Below, piece after piece: positions 36,941 through 45,605 of a DNA stretch of 49,613 nt. The stretch comes from an uncultured Bacteroides sp. (GTDB lineage: Bacteria; Bacteroidota; Bacteroidia; Bacteroidales; Bacteroidaceae). The stretch is from contig CALUJC010000024.1 of assembly GCA_944320865.1 (NCBI GenBank), forward strand, positions 1 to 49,613, in the 5' to 3' direction. The notes below the pieces were generated by a model. That model was not told where the DNA came from. It did not search any database and saw only the letters and a list, made by a program, of their open reading frames with translations. Numbering within the stretch: the first letter of the stretch is position 1; the number at the start of each line of letters is the position of its first letter. A program made the position numbers and the translations under genes.

Positions 36941-38215
36941 CTACTCGCCCTTGAACCTGTCCTCGCCCCAGAGGCGCTGCATGCGTTCGCGGTGCTTCTG
37001 CTCGGCGGGGTTGTCCTGGGGGTGCCAGATGGGGGTGCCTTGCAGCTCGTCGGGCAGGAACTGCTGGCGGACGAAGTGCCCGGGGTAGTCGTGGGCGTAC
37101 TTGTAGCCGTCGGCGTAGCCCAGCTGCTTCATCAGCCTGGTGGGGGCGTTGCGCAGGTGCAGGGGCACGGGCTGGTTGCCCGTCTGACGCACGAGGCCGA
37201 GGGCGTGGTCGATGGCCAGGTAGGCGGAGTTGCTCTTGGGGCTGGTGGCCAGGTAGATGGTGGTTTCGGCCAGGGGGATGCGGCCTTCGGGCCAGCCTAT
37301 CTTCATGATGGTGTCGAAGCAGGCGTTGGCCAGCAGCAGGGCGTTGGGGTTGGCCAGGCCGATGTCTTCGGCGGCGGAGATGACGAGGCGGCGGGCTATG
37401 AAGGCCGGGTCTTCGCCGCCCTCGACCATGCGGGCCAGCCAGTAGATGGCCGCGTCGGGGTCGCTGCCGCGGATGGACTTGATGAAGGCGGAGATGATGT
37501 CGTAGTGCATCTCGCCGTCTTTGTCGTAGGCCATGGGGTTTTGCTGCAGGCGCTGGGTGACGAGCTCGTCGGTGATGATGACGGGGTCGGCCTCGGCGTC
37601 GGCCACCAGCTCCAGTATGTTGAGCAGCTTGCGGGCGTCGCCTCCGCTGTAGCGCAGCATGGCGGTGGTTTCGCGCAGCTCTATGTGGCGCTGCTTCAGC
37701 TCGATGTCGGTAGTGATGGCGCGGTGCAGCAGTTCGAGCAGGTCTTCCTTCTCCAGGGGCTTGAGCACGTAGAGCTGGCAGCGGGACAGCAGGGGGCGGA
37801 TGACTTCGAAGGAGGGGTTCTCCGTGGTGGCGCCTATCAGCGTGATGGTGCCTTGCTCCACGGCGCCCAGCAGGGAGTCTTGCTGCGACTTGCTGAAGCG
37901 GTGTATTTCGTCGATGAACAGGATGGGGCTGGCCTGGGAGAAGAAGCGGCCCGACTTGGCGCGCTCGATGACGTCGCGCACGTCTTTCACGCCGCTGGTC
38001 ACGGCGCTCAGGGTGTAGAAAGGCGTCTCCAGGCGGTTGGCTATGATGTGGGCCAGGGTGGTTTTCCCTACGCCCGGAGGTCCCCATAAGATGAAGGAGG
38101 TGATGCGTCCGCCCTCAATCATCTTGCGTAATACTGCACCGGGGCCTACGAGATGCTTTTGCCCGATATATTCGTCCAGTGTCTTTGGCCGGAGCCTTTC
38201 TGCCAAGGGTTGCAT
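36941..38215 (-). CDS. rarA: Replication-associated recombination ATPase RarA (MgsA)
   Basis: AAA+ ATPase related to clamp loaders that acts at stalled replication forks. 424 residues, normal. Walker A GPPGVGKTT at 45-53 (Lys51), Walker B ILFIDEIHRF with Asp102/Glu103, sensor region GATTENPSF, and the C-terminal tetramerisation part with HLRNAPT and DYPGHFV. It starts 30 nt after the stop of the DUF5686 gene, so both are probably one transcript. Confidence 0.96.
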   Translation of the reverse strand: MQPLAERLRPKTLDEYIGQKHLVGPGAVLRKMIEGGRITSFILWGPPGVGKTTLAHIIANRLETPFYTLSAVTSGVKDVRDVIERAKSGRFFSQASPILFIDEIHRFSKSQQDSLLGAVEQGTITLIGATTENPSFEVIRPLLSRCQLYVLKPLEKEDLLELLHRAITTDIELKQRHIELRETTAMLRYSGGDARKLLNILELVADAEADPVIITDELVTQRLQQNPMAYDKDGEMHYDIISAFIKSIRGSDPDAAIYWLARMVEGGEDPAFIARRLVISAAEDIGLANPNALLLANACFDTIMKIGWPEGRIPLAETTIYLATSPKSNSAYLAIDHALGLVRQTGNQPVPLHLRNAPTRLMKQLGYADGYKYAHDYPGHFVRQQFLPDELQGTPIWHPQDNPAEQKHRERMQRLWGEDRFKGE

Positions 38216-38245
38216 GAGATATGTTCTCCTTCCTGTGTGTATTAT

Positions 38246-40840
38246 TTAGAATATGGTAAGAATCATGAACCGTATGCCTCCCTTCTTCACGCCGGGCAGG
38301 TCGGTGTAGGTAAGCCGGCGCACATACTCGATGTGGATGAGCTTGAAGATGTTGTAGATGCCTATGCTGGCCTCGATATACGGTTTCTTGCCCATGACGT
38401 GGCTGGTGGGCATACCGTCGCGCATGGGGAAGAGGAAGAGGTCGGCGTTGTGGCTCTTGTAGGGGTTGTTCTTGTCGGTCAAGGTGCCCCACAGGCCACG
38501 TATGCGGAACATTTCCCTCCACTTCAGTTTCTTGATGAGGGGGATGCGGTTGAACAGCTTGCCGTTGAGGTCGTAGCTCAGGGCCAGGGATGCGTAGCGG
38601 TCGTTGAGGAACTCCATGTTGTTGATGAGGTTGAACGACTCGTTGTTCTGCGTGATATAGCTCAGGTTGGCCATGGGCAGGTTGAGCAGGGGGAAGGGCA
38701 CGGTGTTCCACTGCGCCCCGGCGCGCAACGTGGCGTCGAGCTTTCCCCACGAGCCGAACCAGAAGCGTTTGCGCATGCTCAGCTCGGTGAGGTTGAAATT
38801 ATAATCCCCGCCCAGCAGGCCTTTGAAGCCGGTGGTGTGGGAGAGGGTGAAGATGGGGGCGTCGAGCGACACGGGTATGCGTCTTTGCTTGCTGTTGACA
38901 AAAGTTTCGCCCGGTGCGTAGCGCAGGGTGACCCCCAGTTCGGCGGTGGTGATGTCGTGCACGCGGGTGTTGGAGTTATCCCATTCGCCGGGTACGGTGC
39001 CATTGTTGTGCCAATATTGCAGGTTCCCGCCGGGCTGGTCGTTGCGATGGCGAAACATGGCGTTGACGGAGAAGCCCGTGTTGGTCTCCAGTTCATACGT
39101 CAGGGTGGCGTCGCGGATGTAGGACATTTGGTCGACCGTGGCCCACTTCCAGCCCACGAACATGTTGTCTTTGTCCGTCATGAGGTACTTGTCCATGGGG
39201 TTCATCACGTCGTAGGTGTACTTGAAGGCGAGGTAATGCTTGGGGAATTCCCAAAGCACGTATTCGCGCTTGTTGAACGAGTAGGCAGCCTGGGCGGAAT
39301 AGAACCACTTCTTGTCCCGCGTGCCGTAGGCCCCGTATCCGCTGAAGCTCCAGTGGGGGTGCAGGTTGCCGGTGGTCATGGCGCTGAGGCGGAAGCGTGT
39401 GCCGTTAAGGTAGTTGCTCGTTATCATAGTGTTGATGGGGCCGATGTCCACTTTGCTTGGGTGCTTGGGGCCGGTGGTCTCCACGAAGTTCTCGATGAGT
39501 GCCTTGGCGGCGAAGATGACGTACTTGAAGCCCGGTATCTGCTCTATGCGGTTCATGAAGATGTCCATGGTGCTTTCTTGCTTGGTGAGGGGCACTTGGC
39601 GCACTTCTGCCCAATATTCATCGGTGCGATTCATCATGTTGGCCTCCTTGATGACATCGCCTTTCAAGCGGAAATAGCGCGGGTCAATCTCCGAGAAGTC
39701 GTAGTCGCTGTACTTGGTGGTACGTTGTACTTCCAGGCCTTGCAGGCCTTTTATGAAGGTCAGTTCTACAGTCATGTCATCATCGGTCAGAATCCAGGTG
39801 CTGTCGGGCAATTGTTCGAACTCTTGGACGATGTCCATGTGCGATACCCAGTTGACACCCGTGTTCTGCGGTAGGTTCATGGTGCATTTCTTTACAGCGT
39901 AGGTAGAATCGTTCACTACATAGAGATGCCCGGTGAAGCCGAAATCCTGCGAATTTTGGGGCACAAAGGTCAGGTGCACGCACTCTTGCTTGTCTACCAT
40001 GAGAGTGTCCATTAGGTAGAATTTGTAGAAGTTGATGGCACCTCGCCCGATGGGGCTGGTGAAGTAGCGTTGCAAGAGACGGATGTTGTCTTCGTAGATG
40101 TTAATGTCCGAGAACACGTCGTTCAGTACCGTGCCCAGCATGTCGCCCGTGCTGAAGAATTCTTCGATTCCGCTCGAGTTCATACCCTCAATAATAGTCT
40201 TTTGGCTTTTGGGCGAGCGGCGGTAGATGGTACGGCTGGCCGTCTCTTTGACAGAGATGGGCAAGATTTGTTTCCCCGTCTTGGGCGACTGTTCCACTTG
40301 GTCTTTGAAGAAGGAGAATTTTTTGTAGATGCCTTTCTCCAGTTTCTCGGGGGTGACATCATTGAGCGACATTTTCATCTTTTCGTACTTTTCGTACTGA
40401 TAGTAGTCTTTTTCTTCCAGTTTCAGCGCCTTCTTGTGGTCGATGACCTTGCGCATGAAGTCCACCGCCGGATTGTTTTTGCGCGAATACCGCTCGCGTT
40501 TGGGCTTTACCACTACCTCGGTCAGCATCACGTCGTCGGGTGCCAGCTTCACGTTGATGACTTTCGTGCCTTGGGCAAACTTCACCTTCTGCGTGACGTA
40601 GCCTATCGACGAGAAGGTCAGTTCGTTCCACCCCCGGCGCGTCTCCACCTTGTACTCGCCGTCCACGTTGGTCACGGCTCCCACGCCTTTGCCTTCATAT
40701 TGCACGGTGACGTACATCAGCGGCTCGCCGCTTACCGAGTCGGTCACCACCCCGGTAATCTGTCCCCATGCCTGCGCGGCGAAGCAGGTGCACAGCACGA
40801 CCGCCGCAAGCAATATCCTGATATAATAGAGTTGCTTCAT
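38246..40840 (-). CDS. DUF5686 outer-membrane protein with carboxypeptidase-like N-domain
   Basis: Large outer-membrane protein: signal peptide (LLAAVVLCTCFAAQAWG), a carboxypeptidase-regulatory-like beta domain (about 30-115, GVVTDSVSGEPLMYVTVQYEG), a middle helical region, and from about residue 400 a DUF5686-type barrel ending in Phe (MILTIF). Function unknown; resembles barrels accompanied by plug-like N-domains in Bacteroidetes. The start at 40840 (MKQLYYIRIL) is preferred to 40849 because the -7 box at 40859-40866 would leave only about 3 nt of leader for the latter. 864 residues. Confidence 0.85.
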   Translation of the reverse strand: MKQLYYIRILLAAVVLCTCFAAQAWGQITGVVTDSVSGEPLMYVTVQYEGKGVGAVTNVDGEYKVETRRGWNELTFSSIGYVTQKVKFAQGTKVINVKLAPDDVMLTEVVVKPKRERYSRKNNPAVDFMRKVIDHKKALKLEEKDYYQYEKYEKMKMSLNDVTPEKLEKGIYKKFSFFKDQVEQSPKTGKQILPISVKETASRTIYRRSPKSQKTIIEGMNSSGIEEFFSTGDMLGTVLNDVFSDINIYEDNIRLLQRYFTSPIGRGAINFYKFYLMDTLMVDKQECVHLTFVPQNSQDFGFTGHLYVVNDSTYAVKKCTMNLPQNTGVNWVSHMDIVQEFEQLPDSTWILTDDDMTVELTFIKGLQGLEVQRTTKYSDYDFSEIDPRYFRLKGDVIKEANMMNRTDEYWAEVRQVPLTKQESTMDIFMNRIEQIPGFKYVIFAAKALIENFVETTGPKHPSKVDIGPINTMITSNYLNGTRFRLSAMTTGNLHPHWSFSGYGAYGTRDKKWFYSAQAAYSFNKREYVLWEFPKHYLAFKYTYDVMNPMDKYLMTDKDNMFVGWKWATVDQMSYIRDATLTYELETNTGFSVNAMFRHRNDQPGGNLQYWHNNGTVPGEWDNSNTRVHDITTAELGVTLRYAPGETFVNSKQRRIPVSLDAPIFTLSHTTGFKGLLGGDYNFNLTELSMRKRFWFGSWGKLDATLRAGAQWNTVPFPLLNLPMANLSYITQNNESFNLINNMEFLNDRYASLALSYDLNGKLFNRIPLIKKLKWREMFRIRGLWGTLTDKNNPYKSHNADLFLFPMRDGMPTSHVMGKKPYIEASIGIYNIFKLIHIEYVRRLTYTDLPGVKKGGIRFMILTIF

Positions 40841-40858
40841 TCGGTTCATAATCGGGCG

Positions 40859-40866
40859 CAAAATTA
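40859..40866 (-). promoter_or_regulatory. Promoter -7 box for the DUF5686-rarA unit
   Basis: Minus-strand TAATTTTG, 18 nt before the preferred start at 40840. No clear -33 element. Confidence 0.55.
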
Positions 40867-40943
40867 CGAAATATGTCCCAATGCACCACTTTTCAGGTAG
40901 CAAATATAACCTAAAAGTCCCGTCCCGCAGCTTTTTAACTGGC

Positions 40944-41031
40944 GTGTCAGTGTCGAAACACCGGCGTGGTAGCGTTGGAACGCCAGCACGGTAGTGTTGG
41001 AACGCTAGCACGGTAGCGTTTCAACCCTACC
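40944..41031. repeat. Palindromic tandem array 4 (4 x 22 nt)
   Basis: Units start at 40944, 40966, 40988 and 41010, exactly 22 nt apart. They differ more than in the other arrays but each keeps an inverted repeat: GTGT-CGAA-ACAC in unit 1, GCGTTGGAACGC in unit 2, TAGTGTTGGAACGCTA (one G-U) in unit 3, GTAG...CTAC in unit 4. It lies about 100 nt from each of two divergent genes. Confidence 0.85.
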
Positions 41032-41056
41032 AAAACAATAACATAAGGCTCTTTTA

Positions 41057-41087
41057 TTGTTTTTCCTGAAAATTATTCCGACCTTTG
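41057..41087 (+). promoter_or_regulatory. Possible promoter for the PP2C-like gene
   Basis: TTG at 41057-41059, 20 nt, then GACCTTTG at 41080-41087, a one-base departure from TAnnTTTG; 43 nt before the ATG. Confidence 0.4.
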
Positions 41088-41130
41088 TTCACCAGTCAGC
41101 GATAGACTAAATAATTCTGTATACCTACTT

Positions 41131-42027
41131 ATGGCCACGCCTTTTACTCTGCCCGAAAACGAGTGCCGCCCTCTTTCCCTGCCTCCCGCAGGCGCCATAG
41201 AGGTGCACGAATACTACCTTCGTGGAAAACATCTGCCTCAGGACAATGAAGATGGCCTGCTGGCTACCCCTGCCGGCTACGTGGCCGTCATTGACGGGGC
41301 CACGTCGAAGTCGGCTTTCCGCCTGGACGGCAAGGCTTCCGGGCGTTGGGCCATGGAGCTGCTGGCAGAAGCCATTTCCGGTTTCCCTCCCGGGTTGGAT
41401 ATGCCCCAGGCCGTGGCGCGGCTCACCGAGGCTGTGCGTGCCTTCTATGCCCGCCATGGCTTGGAGGACTATGTGGCCGGGCATCCCAGTCATCGCTTTA
41501 CGGCCAGCGTGGTGATGTTCAGCTTGGCGCGCCGCGAGGTGTGGCAGGTGGGCGATTGCCCGTGCAGGGTGGGGGAGGCCTGTTACCCGAATGCCAAGCG
41601 GATAGACCACCTTGCAGCCGAAGCCCGTTGTGCCTTCGACCAGGCCTTCCTGCTGAGTGGCGGCACGCGCGCCGATGTTGAGGCCTGCGACCCCGGGCGT
41701 CACTTCATCCGCCCCCTGCTCCGCATGCAGGGTGTTTTCCAGAACCGGCCTCCAGTCTCGTCGCCTTATGCCTATGCGGCCATCGACGGCTTTCCCGTGC
41801 CGTTGGAGCTGGTGCGCGTCTATCCCGTATGTCCGGGCGAGGAGGTGGTGCTGGCTTCCGACGGCTACCCCTGCGTGTTGCCTTCGTTGCGCGCCTCCGA
41901 GGAGTACTTGTATGCTGTATTGGCCAGCGACCCCTTGTGCCTCTCTCAATTCAAGAGCACCAAGGGCAGGCAGGCGGGGCTCCGCTCTTTCGACGACCGC
42001 GCCTACGTGCGCTTTACCGTGATGTAA
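41131..42027 (+). CDS. Divergent PP2C-like phosphatase-fold protein
   Basis: 298 residues, soluble. Not a clear member of a named family, but the order of metal-site motifs of PP2C phosphatases can be read: DNED at 38-41, VIDGA with Asp55/Gly56, the RFTASVVMFSL strand then VGDCPCRV (Gly141-Asp142), LASDGY with Asp244, and SFDDRA with Asp288/Asp289 near the end. The usual DGMGG loop is replaced by DGATSKS. A metal-dependent Ser/Thr phosphatase is therefore a hypothesis; an inactive relative is possible. It is alone, between array 4 and the his promoter. Confidence 0.6.
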   Translation: MATPFTLPENECRPLSLPPAGAIEVHEYYLRGKHLPQDNEDGLLATPAGYVAVIDGATSKSAFRLDGKASGRWAMELLAEAISGFPPGLDMPQAVARLTEAVRAFYARHGLEDYVAGHPSHRFTASVVMFSLARREVWQVGDCPCRVGEACYPNAKRIDHLAAEARCAFDQAFLLSGGTRADVEACDPGRHFIRPLLRMQGVFQNRPPVSSPYAYAAIDGFPVPLELVRVYPVCPGEEVVLASDGYPCVLPSLRASEEYLYAVLASDPLCLSQFKSTKGRQAGLRSFDDRAYVRFTVM

Positions 42028-42069
42028 ATATATGAAATGAAAGAAAAACCGAAATTTAGCTTATAAATG

Positions 42070-42101
42070 TTTGCCAATATCAGAAATAAACTTTATTTTT
42101 G
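42070..42101 (+). promoter_or_regulatory. his operon promoter
   Basis: TTTG (42070-42073), 20-nt spacer, TATTTTTG (42094-42101): the best match to the Bacteroidetes promoter consensus in the window. Transcription is expected to start near 42108, about 18 nt before the leader peptide. Confidence 0.8.
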
Positions 42102-42125
42102 TCGCGAAAACAATAGAAATAACGT

Positions 42126-42185
42126 ATGAAGACTTTTGCCAGCTATCATCGCCATCACCATCATCCTAACGAACAATATCGGTAG
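42126..42185 (+). CDS. hisL: his operon leader peptide
   Basis: Nineteen codons from ATG 42126 to TAG 42183-42185. Codons 8-13 read His-Arg-His-His-His-His, five His in six, which is far beyond chance just before hisG. Its role would be to sense charged tRNA-His: ribosome stalling at 42147-42164 leaves the end of the leader free to pair. No Shine-Dalgarno site, only an A-rich upstream stretch, as usual in the phylum. Confidence 0.88.
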   Translation: MKTFASYHRHHHHPNEQYR

Positions 42186-42276
42186 GCAAGGGGCAAGGCG
42201 TGTGCAGGCATAAGGCATCAATGGAGATAAAAGGCGAGGCTTACCGAGGAATGTGCGGTAGGCCTCGTTCCTTTTT
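42180..42276 (+). promoter_or_regulatory. Transcription attenuator of the his operon
   Basis: Terminator: arms 42235-42246 and 42256-42267 (12 positions, one G-U), 9-nt loop, then TTCCTTTTT. Competitor: CGGTAGGC at 42180-42187, overlapping the leader stop codon, is an exact copy of the first 8 nt of the terminator 3' arm and can pair with GCTTACCG at 42239-42246, the loop-side part of the 5' arm. A ribosome at the stop codon masks it (terminator forms); one stalled at the His codons frees it (antiterminator forms). Confidence 0.82.
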
Positions 42277-42346
42277 AGAAATAATTTATATGGAGTACTC
42301 ATTACAAATTACAAAGCATTAAACACTACATTATTATTTATACATT

Positions 42347-43198
42347 ATGTTACGAATAGCAGTACAGGCCAAAGGCCGTCTTTATGATGAAACTATGTCG
42401 TTTTTGGCTGAGGCCGATATCAAACTGAACGCAAGTAAGCGCACCTTGCTGGTGCAATCATCCAACTTCCCGCTCGAAGTGCTTTTCTTGCGTGATGATG
42501 ACATTCCTCAAACCGTAGCCTCCGGCGTGGCCGATGTAGGCATTGTAGGTGAAAACGAGTTTTTGGAAAAAGGTGAAGATGCTGTCATTCTGAAGCGTTT
42601 GGGTTTCAGTAAATGTCGTCTTTCGCTGGCCGTTCCGCGCGATGTGGAGTACAATGGTCCTCAATGGTTCGAGGGGAAGAAGATTGCAACGTCCTATCCT
42701 GCCATCCTTACGCGTTATCTGAGTGAACAGCAGGTTTGTGCGGACATACACATTATTACCGGTTCAGTTGAAGTATCGCCCGGTATCGGGCTGGCCGACG
42801 CCATTTTTGATATTGTGAGTTCAGGCTCCACTTTAGTGAGCAACAGTCTCAAAGAGGTGGAAGTAGTGATGCGTTCTGAAGCGTTGCTTATCGGCCACAA
42901 AGGCATGAATCAGGAGAAGCGTGCCATTCTTGACGAACTCCTTTTCCGTATGGATGCAGTGAAGACCGCCGAAGACAAAAAGTACGTTTTGATGAATGCT
43001 CCCAAAGAGAAGCTCGATGCCATTCTTTCTGTATTGCCCGGCATGCGAAGCCCTACTGTGATGCCTTTGGCACAAGAAGGTTGGTGCTCCGTTCATACCG
43101 TACTCGACGAACAATGCTTTTGGGACATCATCGGTAAACTTAAGGCCATGGGTGCCGAGGGCATACTGGTGTTACCCATTGAGAAAATGATAGTGTAA
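42347..43198 (+). CDS. hisG: ATP phosphoribosyltransferase (long form)
   Basis: First enzyme of histidine synthesis, joining ATP and PRPP. 283 residues, the long form with a C-terminal regulatory domain (about 210-283) that binds histidine for feedback inhibition, so no HisZ is needed. The N-terminus MLRIAVQAKGRLYDETM and the PRPP loop region ADAIFDIVSSGSTLVSN are typical. First structural gene after the attenuator. Confidence 0.96.
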   Translation: MLRIAVQAKGRLYDETMSFLAEADIKLNASKRTLLVQSSNFPLEVLFLRDDDIPQTVASGVADVGIVGENEFLEKGEDAVILKRLGFSKCRLSLAVPRDVEYNGPQWFEGKKIATSYPAILTRYLSEQQVCADIHIITGSVEVSPGIGLADAIFDIVSSGSTLVSNSLKEVEVVMRSEALLIGHKGMNQEKRAILDELLFRMDAVKTAEDKKYVLMNAPKEKLDAILSVLPGMRSPTVMPLAQEGWCSVHTVLDEQCFWDIIGKLKAMGAEGILVLPIEKMIV

Positions 43199-43217
43199 AA
43201 TAAAAAAAGAGACTATA

Positions 43218-44504
43218 ATGGAATTAATAACTTACCCCAACCCCGTTCAATGGGCGGAAGTGGTAAAACGCCCGGTAAAAGGTCAAGCTGACCTTACCGA
43301 AACAGTTTGTGACATCCTTCGTCATATCCAGGAGGAAGGTGATCGTGCTTTGTTAGCCTATGAAGAATGTTTTGATAAAGTGAAACTTATTACTCCTGTG
43401 GTTAGCCAGGAAGAGATAGATGAAGCAGAAAACTTGCTAAGTGATGAGTTGAAAGATTCTATTCGGTTGGCTGCCAATAATATAGCTGCTTTTCACGGAG
43501 CCCAACGCTTTATCGGAGAGAAAGTGAGTACCCAACCTGGTGTCACTTGCTGGCAGAAGGCTGTTCCTATAGAGCGGGTAGGCTTGTACATCCCGGGTGG
43601 AACGGCACCTTTGTTCTCCACCGTGCTGATGCTTGCCATTCCCGCTCGTATAGCAGGATGTCATGAGATAGTTCTTTGTACCCCTCCTGGACGGGATGGA
43701 AAGGTTAATCCTGCCACACTCTTTGCCGCCCGTGTGGCCGGGGTGAATAGTATTTTCAAAGCCGGTGGTGTGCAGGCCATTGGAGCCATGGCTTACGGTA
43801 CGGAGAGTATCCCTCGAGTCTACAAAATATTCGGTCCTGGAAACCAGTATGTTACTGCCGCAAAGCAGTGGGTAAGCTTGCATGGGGTAGCTATCGACTT
43901 GCCTGCAGGTCCATCGGAAGTAGAAGTGTTGGCTGATGATAGCGCCAACCCCGTCTTTGTGGCTTCCGACCTTTTGAGCCAGGCTGAACACGGGATAGAT
44001 AGCCAAGCTTTGCTGATAACCACCTCGGTCGCTTTGGCCGAAAAGGTAAAAAATGAAGTAGAGCGGCAATTGCCTTTGCTTTCCCGAAAAGAAATTGCTT
44101 CCCATTCTTTGGACAATAGCAAGCTCATCGTAGTACGCGATATGCAAGAAGCTATTGCCTTGACTAACGAATATGCTCCTGAGCACCTAATCATTGAGTC
44201 CAATGAGCCGCACGTCTTGGCCTCGGGCGTTGTCAATGCAGGCTCTGTCTTCCTAGGGCATTATGCCCCTGAAAGTGCCGGAGACTATGCTTCTGGCACT
44301 AACCATACCCTGCCTACTAACGGTTATGCCAAAGCTTATAGTGGCGTGTGCCTCGATAGTTTTGTAAGGAAAATCACTTTCCAGGAGATAACGCAAGCTG
44401 GATTGCAAACCATAGGTCCTGCCATCGAATGCATGGCTTCAGCCGAGGGCTTGGATGGGCACAGGCGTGCAGTGTCTTTACGGTTGGGGAGGACAGACGC
44501 ATGA
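43218..44504 (+). CDS. hisD: Histidinol dehydrogenase
   Basis: Zinc enzyme that oxidises histidinol to histidine in the last two steps. 428 residues. NAD/zinc regions are complete: [25 protein letters not shown] with the zinc-binding Gln/His, and the C-terminal [16 protein letters not shown]. 19 nt after hisG; its TGA overlaps the hisC ATG (ATGA), suggesting translational coupling. Confidence 0.97.
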   Translation: MELITYPNPVQWAEVVKRPVKGQADLTETVCDILRHIQEEGDRALLAYEECFDKVKLITPVVSQEEIDEAENLLSDELKDSIRLAANNIAAFHGAQRFIGEKVSTQPGVTCWQKAVPIERVGLYIPGGTAPLFSTVLMLAIPARIAGCHEIVLCTPPGRDGKVNPATLFAARVAGVNSIFKAGGVQAIGAMAYGTESIPRVYKIFGPGNQYVTAAKQWVSLHGVAIDLPAGPSEVEVLADDSANPVFVASDLLSQAEHGIDSQALLITTSVALAEKVKNEVERQLPLLSRKEIASHSLDNSKLIVVRDMQEAIALTNEYAPEHLIIESNEPHVLASGVVNAGSVFLGHYAPESAGDYASGTNHTLPTNGYAKAYSGVCLDSFVRKITFQEITQAGLQTIGPAIECMASAEGLDGHRRAVSLRLGRTDA

Positions 44505-45550
44505 AAAGGACTGTAGAACAACTGGTGCGTCCCAATATCTTGCGGATGAAGCCTTATTCCTCAGCACGTGATGAATATAGCGGGCATGAAGCCTCTGTCT
44601 TTCTGGATGCCAACGAGAATCCCTACAATGTCCCCAACAATCGTTATCCCGATCCCATGCAACGCGAGTTGAAGGCGGCCTTGGGGCGCATCAAACAGGT
44701 GCCGCCCGAGTGTATTTTTCTTGGAAACGGTAGTGATGAGGCTATTGACTTGGTGTATCGTGCTTTTTGTGAGCCTCGTGTGGACAATGTGGTGGCTATT
44801 GATCCTACGTATGGTATGTATCAAGTATGTGCTGAGGTGAACGATGTGGAGTATCGCAAGGTGTTACTTGATGGACATTTCCAGTTCACAGCACATGCCA
44901 TGATGGAAATGGCTGATGAACATACGAAACTCATGTTCCTCTGTTCGCCCAACAACCCTACAGGCAATACCCTCGCACGTACAGAGATTGAAGCTCTTTT
45001 GCTGGGATTCGATGGTTTGGTAGTGCTTGACGAGGCCTACATAGACTTTGCTTCCGAAACCGGATTCCTGCCTGAGTTGGAGAAGTATCCTAATCTCATC
45101 GTTTTGCAGACTTTCTCCAAAGCTTGGGGATGCGCAGCTCTCCGCTTGGGAATGGCTTTTGCTTCGTCTGACATTGTAGATATTTTTAATAAGATAAAAT
45201 ATCCGTATAATGTGAATATGTTGACTCAGCGTCAGGCCTTGGAGATGACTTATCGCCTTTACGAGAAGGAACGTTGGGTAGATACATTGAAAGCCGAGCG
45301 TGGATGGTTGGGTGATGCTTTAAGATGCTTGCCTTGCGTACAGGAGGTTTATCCTACGGAAGCTAACTTTTTCTTGGTGAAGGTGGCCGATGCGCCTGCC
45401 ATATATCACTATCTGGTGAAGTGCGGCATCATCGTGCGTAGTCGGCATACGGTGGCTTTGTGTGGAAATTGTTTGCGTATTACGGTGGGTACGCACGGCG
45501 AGAACGAACAACTTATCGGTGCCCTGCAGAAGTATGAGGCGGATGAGTGA
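44501..45550 (+). CDS. hisC: Histidinol-phosphate aminotransferase
   Basis: Pyridoxal-phosphate enzyme converting imidazole-acetol phosphate to histidinol phosphate. 349 residues from ATG 44501. The cofactor Lys is Lys207 in [15 protein letters not shown]; the NENPY start region, SPNNPTGN and the VLDEAYIDF strand are typical of HisC. The frame is open upstream into hisD but the overlapping ATGA start fits the family N-terminus. It ends the operon here: no hisB follows, only a terminator and a convergent gene. Confidence 0.96.
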   Translation: MKRTVEQLVRPNILRMKPYSSARDEYSGHEASVFLDANENPYNVPNNRYPDPMQRELKAALGRIKQVPPECIFLGNGSDEAIDLVYRAFCEPRVDNVVAIDPTYGMYQVCAEVNDVEYRKVLLDGHFQFTAHAMMEMADEHTKLMFLCSPNNPTGNTLARTEIEALLLGFDGLVVLDEAYIDFASETGFLPELEKYPNLIVLQTFSKAWGCAALRLGMAFASSDIVDIFNKIKYPYNVNMLTQRQALEMTYRLYEKERWVDTLKAERGWLGDALRCLPCVQEVYPTEANFFLVKVADAPAIYHYLVKCGIIVRSRHTVALCGNCLRITVGTHGENEQLIGALQKYEADE

Positions 45551-45556
45551 AAAAAG

Positions 45557-45605
45557 AAACGGGACAGAATGTCCTTTTTAAGAAGCATTCCGTCCCGTTT
45601 TCCTT
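45557..45605 (+). terminator. Terminator between hisC and rng
   Basis: Arms 45557-45571 and 45586-45600 pair at 14 of 15 positions, then TTCCTTTA. A-run on the other side makes it usable in both directions. Confidence 0.85.

Noticed and set aside
38153-39874. 573-codon plus-strand frame opposite the DUF5686 gene
   Set aside because: Antisense to a barrel protein with signal peptide and C-terminal Phe; no recognisable domain in the antisense product.
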